Notes: generated from the sequence alone by a model not told the origin. A stretch of 52,986 nucleotides of DNA from Deltaproteobacteria bacterium (GCA_005879315.1 VBLC01000056.1:1-52986); one strand, 5' to 3'. Shown: positions 1 to 8,140, numbered from the stretch's first letter. Program-made: numbers and translations.

Positions 1-1
1 C

Positions 2-511
2 CTCGCTCCCAACGACGGCAACATCTGGGCGGCCAATCCGTTCTGCGCCGTACCGTCGGGCTTTCGCGTCCGCGCGGCGGGCAAGAAATATTGGGGCATC
101 TGCATCTGGGATGCTCTGGGGATCGCAGCCGCTCTCGGTGCCGACGCAATCGTCACCACGACGTGCGGCGACTGCGGCGACGTCATGACCCTCGAAGTCC
201 GCGACGGCCGCCTCGCGCGGAGCGAAGGCATCGTCCACTTCGCAATCCCCGCCCACCACTGGTGGGACAACATCGGCTTCACCTGAAGCACCATGCTGCT
301 CTTCCGGGACGAAGAGCACATCGATCGCTGGTGCCAGCCGCGCGATCTCGTGCGCGGCGAAACCATCTCGCCCGAGCAAACCTGGCGGCTCGCGCACGCC
401 TGGTACAAAGACAAGCTGAAGCCGGATTGGCGCCGCCACACGCTGGAGGAAACCGAGGCGCTGCTCCGCTCCCTCGGCCTGACCAGCGCGTTCTGGAACC
501 TGCGCGACTGA
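2..511 (+). CDS. Alkylmercury lyase (MerB)-like protein, 5'-truncated by window edge, candidate selenoprotein with in-frame UGA
   Basis: The reading frame is open from base 2 to the TGA at 509-511 except for one in-frame TGA at 284-286. Both halves read as one protein: an upstream part with GICIWDALG (Cys34, Asp37 of the visible fragment) and a downstream part beginning STMLLFRDEEH. MerB uses the triad Cys96/Asp99/Cys159 to cleave C-Hg bonds. Here the spacing Cys34-Asp37-UGA95 is 3 and 58 residues, against 3 and 60 in MerB, and the UGA falls where the second Cys is expected. A hairpin resembling a bacterial SECIS follows at once (see 293-321). The likeliest reading is that UGA encodes selenocysteine; the alternatives are a nonsense mutation (TGC to TGA) or a sequencing error. 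The N-terminus lies outside the window, so length and start are unknown. Family assignment is from remembered motifs and is fairly sure; whether it acts on mercurials is not shown. Confidence 0.75.
293..321 (+). promoter_or_regulatory. bSECIS-like hairpin downstream of in-frame UGA
   Basis: An 8-bp perfect stem pairs 297-304 (TGCTCTTC) with 311-318 (GAAGAGCA) around a 6-nt loop CGGGAC at 305-310. With C296 bulged, three more pairs form (293-295 with 319-321). The loop begins 18 nt after the UGA (284-286), and G is the second loop base. Published bacterial SECIS rules ask for a loop 16-37 nt after UGA and a G in the first two loop positions, and both are met. Function as a SelB-binding site is inferred. 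Confidence 0.55.
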
Positions 512-516
512 CTACT

Positions 517-744
517 TCAGCTTGCCCAGCTCCGGCCGTGCCCGCCTCGCGCCAGCACACGTTCGATCTGGTCCGCGTGATCGTCGCAGGCGTCGATGGT
601 CGGAAAGCCCGGCAACGGTGGTCCCGCCATCTGCGGCACGAAGGGCTTCGAGAGCTTGAAGTAGACCGTGGTCGGATTGTCCCAGTTCGCTCTTGCCGGA
701 GCTCGCGACGGCGGGTGCTTCTCTCCATGCGACTCCGCCGACAT
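517..744 (-). CDS. Small hypothetical protein (75 aa)
   Basis: A 75-residue reading frame on the minus strand whose codons end mostly in G or C, like the neighbouring real genes. It begins MSAESHGEKH and contains the segment NPTTVYFKLSKPFVPQM and a Cys-Asp-Asp-His stretch. No signal peptide, membrane segment or known domain is visible. It lies downstream of the methyltransferase gene on the same strand, with a 25-bp gap, and converges with the MerB-like gene. A longer frame on the same strand (to 769) overlaps it in another phase and looks less protein-like. It could be a genuine short gene or a gene fragment; the function is unknown. Confidence 0.4.
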   Translation of the reverse strand: MSAESHGEKHPPSRAPARANWDNPTTVYFKLSKPFVPQMAGPPLPGFPTIDACDDHADQIERVLARGGHGRSWAS

Positions 745-769
745 GAATGATATCGATCAACGGCCGCAA

Positions 770-1705
770 TCAGCAGGTGCGGCGGGCCAGCAACTTCAGG
801 ACCGCGCCGAGACCCGAAGGAGACGAGACAGGGGTGACTTCGCAGGCTTGCACGAGAAAGCCGGCTCGCTCGAACAAGGTGCGGAGGGACTTGTCGCTGA
901 AGAAGCTGAGGTGCTCGTGCAGCTTGATGACGGCGAGCGGCGGCACGATTCCGAGCTTCAAGCGGAGCGCCGTCGAATAGACGTCCAGGGCCAGCCAGAG
1001 CGGCCGCGCCCATCGGGTCCAAGTCACAGATCCCCTGCGCGCGTTCTTTTCTGGCCGCTTCATCAAGCGCGGCCGCTCCAAGGGCACTTCGGCGTAGATC
1101 CACTGCTCGCCGGATGGCGGGCCGATCTCCTCCTGGAGATCGAGCAGGAGCCTGACTGGATCCGGCTGGTGCTCGAGCACGTGACAGAGCATGACCACGT
1201 CGAATGGACGCCGCAGCATCTGTTTCTCCGTCAGCCGCACGACGCCTTCGACCGGCCTGTTGTCCGAGAAGTCGAAGAGGTATTTCTTTCGGCCCAGCTC
1301 GGGCGGAATGAACTGTCCCCGGTCGCCGCCATAATCGAGCACCTCGCCGGCGAAAGCCGCCGCGGGCAGCGACTTGCGAAGGAACTCGAGGACGTAGCCG
1401 CGGCGGAAATCGATCTCCTGTCGATCGTGCCCGAGCCCTTCGTTGAGGGCCTCCGTGTACCATGGCTCCCAGCGGTGCCGGATGGCGAAGTACTCCCTGC
1501 CGCGATAGTCGCGGTAGAGCCGCTCCATCTCGGCCTCGTCGAGGCGAAGATCGAAGAAGCGATGCCCGCATCCCGCGCATTCGGCAAGGCTGCAGCGCTG
1601 CGGAGCGGTCCACCCAACCATCTGCGCGATGAAGGGCGACGTCACCGCTGGATGGTGAAGGAGCGATCCCGAATCGCACACCAGGCAGCGGTCGACGAAA
1701 TACAT
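770..1705 (-). CDS. Class I SAM-dependent methyltransferase with N-terminal zinc-finger-like Cys pairs
   Basis: A 311-residue protein. The N-terminus carries two Cys-x2-Cys pairs (CLVC at about 7-10 and CAGC at about 43-46) as in zinc-binding methyltransferases of sugar and polysaccharide pathways. It is followed by a Rossmann-type SAM domain: the glycine-rich motif I EVLDYGGDRGQF at about 120-131 and the post-motif HVLEHQPDP at about 175-183, typical of the Methyltransf_11/23 families. The C-terminal third has LHEHLSFFSDKSLRTLFERAGF, the usual end of this group, in which a hypothetical acceptor nucleotide-sugar or lipid is C- or O-methylated. The acceptor cannot be told from sequence. No partner biosynthetic gene is visible next to it. 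Length is normal, so it is probably intact. Confidence 0.8.
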   Translation of the reverse strand: MYFVDRCLVCDSGSLLHHPAVTSPFIAQMVGWTAPQRCSLAECAGCGHRFFDLRLDEAEMERLYRDYRGREYFAIRHRWEPWYTEALNEGLGHDRQEIDFRRGYVLEFLRKSLPAAAFAGEVLDYGGDRGQFIPPELGRKKYLFDFSDNRPVEGVVRLTEKQMLRRPFDVVMLCHVLEHQPDPVRLLLDLQEEIGPPSGEQWIYAEVPLERPRLMKRPEKNARRGSVTWTRWARPLWLALDVYSTALRLKLGIVPPLAVIKLHEHLSFFSDKSLRTLFERAGFLVQACEVTPVSSPSGLGAVLKLLARRTC

Positions 1706-1825
1706 GCTCTCCGCTCTTGCACGAATCGCGACGTTTTCGAAGACGCAGGAGCAGATCCGTCAACTGGTCGCGCTCCCGCGGTGCGAGCGCCTTGCACAGT
1801 GCCGGCCCGGCGGGAGCTCGAGTCC

Positions 1826-2010
1826 TTACTGCGCGGGTCGGTTGATGTTGAAGGTATCGGCAGCGGCCTTCCAGTCCCCCGTCTCCGTCTTGCGCCAAAC
1901 GACGAGATGCTTGCCGTCGTCCTGCGCGCCGACATCAAGACGACCGTCGGCATCTACGGCCATCGACATCGAGGACTCGCGCGAGGCGCTCAAGTCGATG
2001 CCCGCCGCGC
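1826..2010 (-). pseudogene. 3' remnant of a SnoaL/DUF4440-like gene
   Basis: The minus-strand frame ending at the TAA at 1826-1828 reads DGKHLVVWRKTETGDWKAAA and then DTFNINRP, the typical last strand pair of small SnoaL-like/DUF4440 proteins (a stress-linked cone-shaped fold). Upstream of about 2010 the frame continues but stops resembling the family and runs into a terminator hairpin and a tRNA remnant, so the first two thirds of the gene are missing. Probably truncated when the neighbouring island inserted or rearranged. A complete DUF4440-containing protein lies at 12716-13585. Nothing else recognisable is seen between 1706 and 2116. Confidence 0.5.
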
Positions 2011-2109
2011 GTCTCAACGAATCAGACGACACGGACCCCGATCGGGAGCCGCCGAGCCCTTCCGGCGGTCCGGATGTTCCATCTTTGTCCCAAGCCGATG
2101 CGGGCCCAG

Positions 2110-2157
2110 GAACACCAAAGCCCCGGCTCGGAGAACCTCTCTGAAACCGGGGCCTTG
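2110..2157 (-). terminator. Candidate rho-independent terminator of the original tRNA-Gly
   Basis: On the minus strand a GC-rich stem (bases 2147-2156 with 2118-2126) encloses a loop holding a smaller GAG/CTC hairpin and is followed by CTTTGGTGTT. It lies directly downstream of the tRNA-Gly 3' fragment at 2159-2209. This is the expected arrangement if the host tRNA terminator was left behind at the far end of an integrated island. The T tract is weak. Confidence 0.5.
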
Positions 2158-2158
2158 G

Positions 2159-2209
2159 ATTGGAGCGGAACACCGGGTTCGAACCGGCGACCTTCGCCTT
2201 GGCAAGGCG
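2159..2209 (-). repeat. Left attachment site: tRNA-Gly 3' half duplicate
   Basis: Fifty-one bases identical to 8215-8265. They cover the CCA end, acceptor 3' strand, T arm, variable region and anticodon arm of tRNA-Gly(GCC). Homology stops at 2210, within the tRNA, so no functional tRNA is encoded here. Confidence 0.8.
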
Positions 2210-2291
2210 CGACGAGGATGTGCACGGCGATGCAGCGCGAGTCAACCCTGGGGAATCTCTCGCGCCGCCCTGCCCTTCCGGAGCGGCAATT

Positions 2292-2561
2292 GTGTCAGCC
2301 GATGCAGCGGAATGCAGCCCGTCTACTGACGCCGGACTGACGGAGACCTTGGTCCCACAAACGCTTGTCGGCAGCATTCCAGACGACCGCCTCTTCACCG
2401 TCAGCGAGATCGCGAAACTGCTGCAAGCCCCGAGGTCCGTCGTATACGCAGCGTGCGATCGCGGAGAACTCGAGTACATGAAGTTTGACGGCGTCGTTCA
2501 AGTCGAAGGCCGCGACCTCAAATCTTGGCTTCGCGCTACGGCGCAGCCAGTTGTGCCGTAA
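2292..2561 (+). CDS. Excisionase-like helix-turn-helix protein
   Basis: About 89 residues from the GTG at 2292; an upstream TTG at 2160 would extend the frame through the att site and is less likely. The C-terminal half reads LFTVSEIAKLLQAPRSVVYAA followed by CDRGELEYMKF and DLKSWL. This is the pattern of HTH_17/MerR-like excisionase domains: a winged helix-turn-helix ending in a short beta hairpin and a final Trp-Leu helix. Such proteins bend DNA at att sites or act as regulators of small elements. Its position about 80 bp inside the left attachment site fits a recombination directionality factor, but the integrase it would serve is absent. It could instead be a simple regulator. Confidence 0.6.
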   Translation: MSADAAECSPSTDAGLTETLVPQTLVGSIPDDRLFTVSEIAKLLQAPRSVVYAACDRGELEYMKFDGVVQVEGRDLKSWLRATAQPVVP

Positions 2562-2713
2562 CGATGGGCACCCAGGCAGCTGGCCTTCTCCGGCGGTACG
2601 ACCGGCCCTACGATCGCCGCAGAAGGGGAGCGGATGGATCGTTCCGGCCGTGACCAGACCGCAAACGAAGCCCGGGAGGACTCCAGCGATCCGCTGCTGC
2701 CCTGCTGGAGCGG

Positions 2714-5096
2714 ATGGCCCGGCCACCCGAGGCGACTCCTTCACCGGGCGCGTGGCTTGGCCGGTACCGCGTCGTCTCGCCTCTGGGCAGAGGAGGGATG
2801 GGCGAGGTCTACCGCGCGCACGATGAGCGGCTTGGCCGCGACGTAGCGGTCAAGGTGCTGCGCTCCGGCTAGCGCGCGAGCCCGGGGCTGCAGAAGCGCT
2901 TCGAGAGCGAGGCCAAGGCGGTGGGAAGCCTCAACCACCCCAACGTCGTCGCCGTGTTCGATGCAGGCGAGGAGAACGGCTGCCCCTATCTCGTCACCGA
3001 GCTCCTCGAAGGAGAAACGCTTGCGGAGCGGCTCCGCAAAGGTGCGTTCGCGCCGGCAGCCGCAGTCGAGGCGGCTCTCGGCATCGGCCGCGCCCTCGAG
3101 GCTGCGCACGCGGTCGGGGTGGTTCACCGCGACCTGAAGCCGGCCAACGTCTTTCTGACAATGGATGGCCGCATCAAGGTCCTCGATTTTGGTCTCGCGA
3201 AGTGGACGAAGGCCGAGGCCGTCTCGCGCGAGAGCACGATGCCGGGCACTCTCCTCGGCACGCCGGGATATATGTCGCCCGAGCAGGCCCGCGGTGAGGC
3301 GGCTGACGCGCGCTTGGATCTCTTCAGCGTGGGCGCGCTGCTCTACGAGATGCTCTGCGGCTCCGCGCCGTTCCGGCGCAGCTCGCCGGTCGAGGACCTG
3401 CACGCCATCCTGCACGAGGATCCGCCTCCGCTGGACGCATCGCACAGAGGCATCCCACGCAATGTCGAAACGGTCGTGCGGTGCTGCCTCGCCAAGAAGC
3501 GCGACGACCGATTCCAGTCCGCGCGCGAGGCGGTGGAGGCGCTCGCGCCGGCCGCAGGAGCATCGAGCGAAGCCCAGGCCGATCGCGCTTCGAAGAACGT
3601 GGAGGGCTCCGTGCCTCTGCCCCTGTTCGCCGAGTTGAACCGCCGGCGCGTTTTCCGCGCGCTCGTCGTCCGGGGCATCGTGGCCTTCGCCGTGCTGCAG
3701 ATCATCGAGCCGGTCATGCATGGGCTGCACTGGCCCGATGCCGTGCTCTCGTACGTGGTCGTCGCGCTCGCTGTCGGGTTCCCAGTCGTCGTCGGGCTGG
3801 CATGGGTTTTCGACGTCAAGGCCGGCCACATCGAGCGGACGGCGCCCGCGCAACCGATACGCGCGCGCCTTTTGCTCGTTCTTGTCGGCATCGGCCTGCT
3901 CGCGGCAGCGCCCGGCCTCTTCTACTATTTCGTGCTGCGCAGCCCGCAGCCTGCTCCGGCCCGCGAGCAGCTCGACTCCATCGCGGTGGTCCCCTTCGTC
4001 AACATGAGCAGCGACAAGGAGAACGAGTACTTCTCCGACGGCGTCACCGAAGAGCTGATCAACGCGCTCGCCAACATCCCGGGCTTGCGCGTCGCCTCGC
4101 GCACATCGGTGTTCGCGGTCAAGGGCAAGGGGCTCGATGCGCGCCAGATTGGCGAGAAGCTCGGCGTGAAGGCCCTGCTCGAAGGCAGCGTGCGCCGCGA
4201 GGGCAACGCCCTCCGCGTGACCGCCCAGCTCATCAACATCGCCGACGACGTGCATCTCTGGTCGCAGAGCTACGACCGGGAGCTGAAGAGCATCTTCGCC
4301 GTCGAGGACGAAATCGCCCGCTCGATCGCGCAGGCGCTGCGGCGCAGGGTGGCCGGCGGCGAGTCAGCGGCGCTGGTGAAGCCCGCCACTTCCAGTCAGG
4401 ACGCGCACGACCTCTATCTGCGCGGGCAATACTTCAAGGAAAGACGCACCCCGGACTCTCTGCGCAAGGCAACCGCCTATTTCGAGCAGGCGATCGAGAA
4501 GGATCCTGACTACGCGCTGGCCTATGTCGGCCTCGCCGATTCGGCGTCGCTCCGGGAGTTGCACGACGACGCTGCGCCCGCCTCGGCGGTACTGCCGAAG
4601 GCGAAACAGGCGGTGACGCACGCTCTCGAGCTCGACCCCGGCCTCGCGGAGGCCCACGTCACACTGGGAATCATCGCAGGGATGGATTACGACTGGGCTG
4701 CCGCGGAGCGAGCTGAGCGCAGGGCGATCGAATTGAGGCCGGAATGTGCGGAAGCACATCACTGGCTCGCATTGACGCTCGCCTTCACCGGCCGCCTGCG
4801 CGAAGCGCGCAGCGAGGCCGAGCAAGCGGTGCGGCTGGATCCCGCGTCGCTGATCCGCAACAGCGTCGTTGGACTCGTGGCGACGACGCGTTGCGCGTGG
4901 TCGAGCAGTTGGAGCTTTCGCCTGCGCCGCGCGGTTTCATCTGGGTCGCGCTCGGCGAAAAGGAGCGCGGGTACGCGCTGCTCAAGAAAGCTTGCGCCGA
5001 ACGGGACTGCGGTCGATCAAGGTCAATCCGATCTACGATTTCATGCGCTCGGACCCTGGATTCAAATCGCCCTTGAAATGCCTCCACTTCGAGTAG
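2714..5096 (+). pseudogene. Ser/Thr protein kinase with TolB-like and TPR domains, disrupted
   Basis: Translated with corrections, this is a Pkn2-type membrane kinase. From the ATG at 2714 come the ATP loop [10 protein letters not shown], the catalytic Lys in VAVKVL, HRDLKPAN, DFGLAKW and GYMSPEQARG. Two transmembrane stretches follow (about 3650-3810 and 3870-3940), then a TolB/CadC-like domain (SIAVVPFVNMSS, WSQSYDREL) and TPR repeats. Three lesions are visible. An in-frame TAG at 2870-2872 falls right after the catalytic Lys region. A frame change, probably with a deletion, lies near 4866-4885. Another frame change lies near 5010; beyond it the true C-terminus (IKVNPIYDFMRSDPGF) is read in a third frame to the stop at 5094-5096. 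A product from 2921 onward would lack the ATP loop. It is most likely dead, since sequencing errors at three sites would be needed otherwise. Confidence 0.75.
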
Positions 5097-5109
5097 CAAC
5101 TCGGACTCG

Positions 5110-6600
5110 CTAGGGTCTCACGGCGGCGCCGAAAATGTCCGGCTCCGGCGAAAGAACGTGGTTGGGATCGTATTTTCTCTTCGCCTCCGAGAAACGCCGC
5201 CAGAGCTGAGGACCGTAATGCTCCTGCCATTCGGCCGGGGAGATGACCATCGAATAGGGAGCGTAGCGCTTGCCGCCAGCGGCAGTCATCTTGGCGAGAA
5301 GTTCCCGGTTGCTGGCCAACAGAGCAGAGAGCGCGGCTTCATCACCCGGTTTCACGCTGCGGAAGAGCCAGATGGCGAACGCTTGCTCCTCGCTCGGCAC
5401 CTTGAAGAGCGGACGCGTGAAGCGACGCGAATTCAAGGGATAGCAACCGAACTGTTCGACGCCCTGGAAAGGCGTCAGACCCGACGCCTCTGGGCTGAGC
5501 GACAGGACGTTGTCCAGATATCTCCTCGTCGCCGAGGCCGGAATCCACATGGTGATGATGGGGCAGGGACGGCCAGGACCCGGAACGCCGCCCCGCGTCT
5601 CCAATTTGAACAGATAATCGCGATAAGTCATGCGCAGAAGCGGGGCGGCAGAGGCGAAGCGCAAGTCCGCTTCGAGGGCCCGGATATTCGGCTCGTCCGG
5701 CGGTGTGAAGAATTTGCCGACCTCGATGACGAATCTCCACGTCCCGCTCTGGTCGCGCAGCATTTGGCCGCGCTGGCCGTCGAAGCGACCGTCACGGGCC
5801 AACCGCAACTGGTCAGCGAGATAAGCATCCAGATCGTTGTAGGTCAGCTCAAGGTGCACGACGTGCGTCGGCGCTGGCATCAGCGGCAGGCCAGCGCGAA
5901 CGATCACACCGCACTGGCCCTGCCCCGCCAGCACCATCTCGAACAACTCGCTCTCGTGCTCGGGCGAACAGGTGACGAGACGGCCATCCCCGGTCACGAC
6001 ATCGAGGTCGGTGACGTTGTCCACCAGCGCGCCGTAGTGGGGAGTCATCAGGCCGATGCCGCCCGCATTCAGCGTGCCGCCCACCGTAATCAGCTTCAGG
6101 CATGTCCCGGGGAACAGACGCGGCGTCAGGCCCTTTGGTAGCGTGGCGTCGGCAACGACGCTCCAGAACGCGCCAGGTTGCGCATCGGCAGATCGGGGTG
6201 TGCGCACGCGGACCGCGTTCAGTGAACGTAAATCAAGCACCACACCTGCTTCGGCTTGCGTCTGTCCATAGCGCGAATGGCCGTTGCCACGGATGGCGAC
6301 CTTCAGTTTGTGCTGGTTGGCGTAACGCACCATGGCCACGATGTCCTGAACGGATCCCGGCCTGAGGACAGCTGCGGGCACGCGATGAAACATGTTGCCT
6401 TGATCCGTGGCGATCGCACGGCGGGACTCCTCATCGAGCAGCAGCTCTCCGTCGAGCTTGGGAATTTCCCGGAACGCGTGGGTTTGCGCTTGCGCCACCG
6501 TCACCCAGGAGCGATTGCGCGGATCGAATCCGACCACTGCAGACGCGCCGGCAATGGCCGCCCACTTGGAAAACTGGCGCCTGGACAAATGAGTACTCAT
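5110..6600 (-). CDS. Tat-exported FAD-binding oxidoreductase (berberine-bridge/cytokinin-dehydrogenase-like)
   Basis: A 496-residue protein starting at the ATG at 6598-6600, chosen because GGAGGAGG lies 5 bases upstream and because a signal follows directly. The N-terminus has a twin-arginine signal SRRQFSKWAAIAGASA, so the folded flavoprotein should be exported. The FAD_binding_4 domain (about 60-235) contains VLRPGSVQDIVAMVRYANQH, RGNGHSRYGQTQ and GGTLNAGGIG, as in cytokinin dehydrogenases and related oxidases. The C-terminal substrate domain ends with the berberine-bridge-type tail KYDPNHVLSPEPDIFG. The substrate is unknown. The frame continues open upstream to 7041, which could create an N-terminally extended protein that would bury the Tat signal. 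It converges with the kinase pseudogene with 13 bp between them. Confidence 0.8.
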   Translation of the reverse strand: MSTHLSRRQFSKWAAIAGASAVVGFDPRNRSWVTVAQAQTHAFREIPKLDGELLLDEESRRAIATDQGNMFHRVPAAVLRPGSVQDIVAMVRYANQHKLKVAIRGNGHSRYGQTQAEAGVVLDLRSLNAVRVRTPRSADAQPGAFWSVVADATLPKGLTPRLFPGTCLKLITVGGTLNAGGIGLMTPHYGALVDNVTDLDVVTGDGRLVTCSPEHESELFEMVLAGQGQCGVIVRAGLPLMPAPTHVVHLELTYNDLDAYLADQLRLARDGRFDGQRGQMLRDQSGTWRFVIEVGKFFTPPDEPNIRALEADLRFASAAPLLRMTYRDYLFKLETRGGVPGPGRPCPIITMWIPASATRRYLDNVLSLSPEASGLTPFQGVEQFGCYPLNSRRFTRPLFKVPSEEQAFAIWLFRSVKPGDEAALSALLASNRELLAKMTAAGGKRYAPYSMVISPAEWQEHYGPQLWRRFSEAKRKYDPNHVLSPEPDIFGAAVRP

Positions 6601-7041
6601 AGTGCCTCCTCCTCCAGCTTGGTGGACGACGGCCGTGCGAGATGTGACGCAAGTGGGAGCGGAACGCCGCGCGGCCGTCGGTCCGCTATGGGGCACACCA
6701 TTGACCAAGACTGCTACTGGACCGGCCTTAGACCTCACCGTTACACCCTTGACGCCGACGAACGCCGACTTGCGGCCGTCTTCATACTCGCGACTTATTC
6801 CTCCCAGTTTCGGTCGGTACAGGTTCGGTTGGCGTAACGTCAGGGCTGCGTGCCAGAGATCGACGAGCTGCTCCGCGTACTCCTGAACGTCGCGGGAATC
6901 CTGAAACGCTTCGAAAGCCTCACCAGTCAGGAACGTCTGTCCGTCGCGCTGAAACACAGACGCTGATCCAACCGCGAAGTTCGCTACGTACTCTTCGACG
7001 TCAAACGGCTCTCCAATCAGCTGAATTGTCCACCTTGGCAA
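6601..7041 (-). CDS. Hypothetical ORF fused in frame ahead of the FAD oxidase (probable truncated gene)
   Basis: About 147 codons beginning MPRWTIQLIGEPFDVEEYVA and containing SVFQRDGQTFLTGEAFEAF and LVDLWHAALTLRQPNLYRP. It reads like a small soluble protein for roughly its first 110 residues, then becomes low-quality sequence (GPTAARRSAPTC, HQAGGGGT) that runs without a stop into the start codon of the oxidase. The most likely explanation is a small gene that lost its 3' end and stop codon, leaving an accidental in-frame junction. Alternatively it is translated as a fusion, but a Tat signal at an internal position would not work. I do not recognise the family. Confidence 0.45.
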
Positions 7042-7079
7042 CGCCGCCCTCCCTAACGTTGAGCGTGGGAACCAGTCTG

Positions 7080-7463
7080 CTAGTCGCGCAACGCCAGTCG
7101 ATCGCGATCTGAATAGGGATCGATTTCTACGACAACCTTTTTGATGTAGACGCGCGGGCGCTTTTTCCGCGCGCTCGTCGGGACCATCGCGACAAAGCCG
7201 GCAGCCTGCATTTTGATCAACGTGCGCGTCACGTTCGGCTGGGCGCGGCCGGTCATGTGCGCGAGCTCTGCAACCGAGTGCGGCTTGCGATCGCGAATCG
7301 TCGCGAGCAGCTTGCGATTCGCTGGCGTAAGGAGGCGGACGACTGCTTCGACCGAATTGAAGCTCGGCTTGGCCGCGTCCGCAGGAGCGGGACGCTCGCC
7401 GCGAGCGACCGCCTTCATCTCTTCACGCAGTGATCTCAGGTTCTGAATCTTCGCCTTAGCCAT
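7080..7463 (-). CDS. MarR-like HTH antitoxin, TumA type
   Basis: A 127-residue protein. The ATG at 7461-7463 (MAKAKIQNL) is preferred over an upstream start that would add a basic tail read from inside the preceding gene. The central part LLTPANRKLLATIRDRKPHS followed by VAELAHMTGRAQPNVTRTLI is a winged helix-turn-helix of MarR/TrmB type, with a basic wing (SARKKRPRVY) and an acidic end. Its start overlaps the 3' end of the preceding toxin-like gene by 8 bp, the toxin-first order known for TumE-TumA pairs. It likely represses the pair through the palindrome at 7852-7870 and neutralises the toxin. Confidence 0.65.
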   Translation of the reverse strand: MAKAKIQNLRSLREEMKAVARGERPAPADAAKPSFNSVEAVVRLLTPANRKLLATIRDRKPHSVAELAHMTGRAQPNVTRTLIKMQAAGFVAMVPTSARKKRPRVYIKKVVVEIDPYSDRDRLALRD

Positions 7464-7827
7464 CGTCTTCTCCAGTCTCTTCGGCCACGACCGTCGTCGC
7501 GATGCCATGAGCCTTCAGCACGCGCTCGACCTCTTCGAAGAAGTCATCAATCAGCGTTTCTGCATCCTTGAACTTGTACGGCCGACCCTCATCGTCTTGG
7601 CTGCGATGCCGGTGGTCGGACTGCCGCGGTCGGCGCTGGAACTTCGAGCCAGCCGGCGACGGCGGGTGAGCGTTGTCGAACCCGACCAGCCGGCTGCCAT
7701 CAGGAGCGTGGAGCGTAAACGAGTACGACAACCCGTGCGGACGAGCTTCGGTGACATCGACTCGCTTGATCTCGAACTTCAGCCAGTAGCCTTTCTCCAG
7801 ATGATGAACGCGGCCATCGAACGCCAA
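7456..7827 (-). CDS. TumE-like toxin (DUF6516 family)
   Basis: A 123-residue protein beginning at the TTG at 7825-7827; no ATG or GTG in frame lies closer, and a TAG follows the only upstream ATG. Features of the TumE/DUF6516 family are the start with GYWLKFEIKRVDVTEARPHG, the central SYSFTLHAPDGSRLVGFDNAH, the linker rich in His/Arg/Gln, and YKFKDAETLIDDFFEEVERVL near the end. These small proteins are reported as toxins of type II pairs with a MarR-like partner. The downstream gene overlaps by 8 bp and encodes such a partner. The bases around the promoter are visibly AT-richer than the flanking chromosome, in keeping with horizontal transfer. Assignment is from motif memory. Confidence 0.6.
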   Translation of the reverse strand: MAFDGRVHHLEKGYWLKFEIKRVDVTEARPHGLSYSFTLHAPDGSRLVGFDNAHPPSPAGSKFQRRPRQSDHRHRSQDDEGRPYKFKDAETLIDDFFEEVERVLKAHGIATTVVAEETGEDDG

Positions 7828-7851
7828 CAGGAACTCGAGGCCCTAGTCAGT

Positions 7852-7870
7852 CATATCATGTGGTGATATG
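7852..7870. promoter_or_regulatory. Palindromic operator candidate of the toxin-antitoxin pair
   Basis: A perfect 7-bp inverted repeat CATATCA / TGATATG with a 5-bp spacer, 25 bp upstream of the toxin start, in an AT-rich stretch that could hold the promoter. This placement is typical for autoregulation by an HTH antitoxin. Confidence 0.5.
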
Positions 7871-7905
7871 ATATGTAAAATGCGAACAGTTGTCAAGGCA
7901 CTACC

Positions 7906-8140
7906 TCAGTAGTGCAGCTCGGTCGAGTGCATCCACACCGTGTTGTACGGCTGGCAGGTCGTTCCGTCGATCCAGTTCCACCACTGGCGCTGCGGTTATC
8001 CGATCGCCTCGTCGATCGCCATGTTGAACTCGTCGAAGCAATACCGGTACGCGCCGTCACTCGTGCGGCACCGAGTTGCCCTACTTGTCCGGGGGAAGCC
8101 ACATGACCGTCGCCTCGCTCTCGTTCAACGGAGGCGCTGG
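7906..8140 (-). pseudogene. Degraded gene remnant
   Basis: In one minus-strand frame ending at the TGA at 7906-7908 the translation is protein-like: YCFDEFNMAIDEAIG, then a stop, then PQRQWWNWIDGTTCQPYN and TVWMHSTELHY. Further upstream NESEATVMWLPPDK also ends in a stop. Two Cys and several Trp suggest a secreted or Cys-bridged protein, but several stops show it is broken. The family is not recognised. It sits between the toxin promoter and the tRNA-Gly terminator inside the island. Confidence 0.35.

Noticed and set aside
2870-2872. TAG in the kinase as pyrrolysine
   Set aside because: Two more lesions in the same gene and no pyl genes or methylamine context; a nonsense mutation is simpler.
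2741-4255. 504-residue minus-strand frame opposite the kinase
   Set aside because: The opposite frame shows kinase motifs, so this is a shadow.
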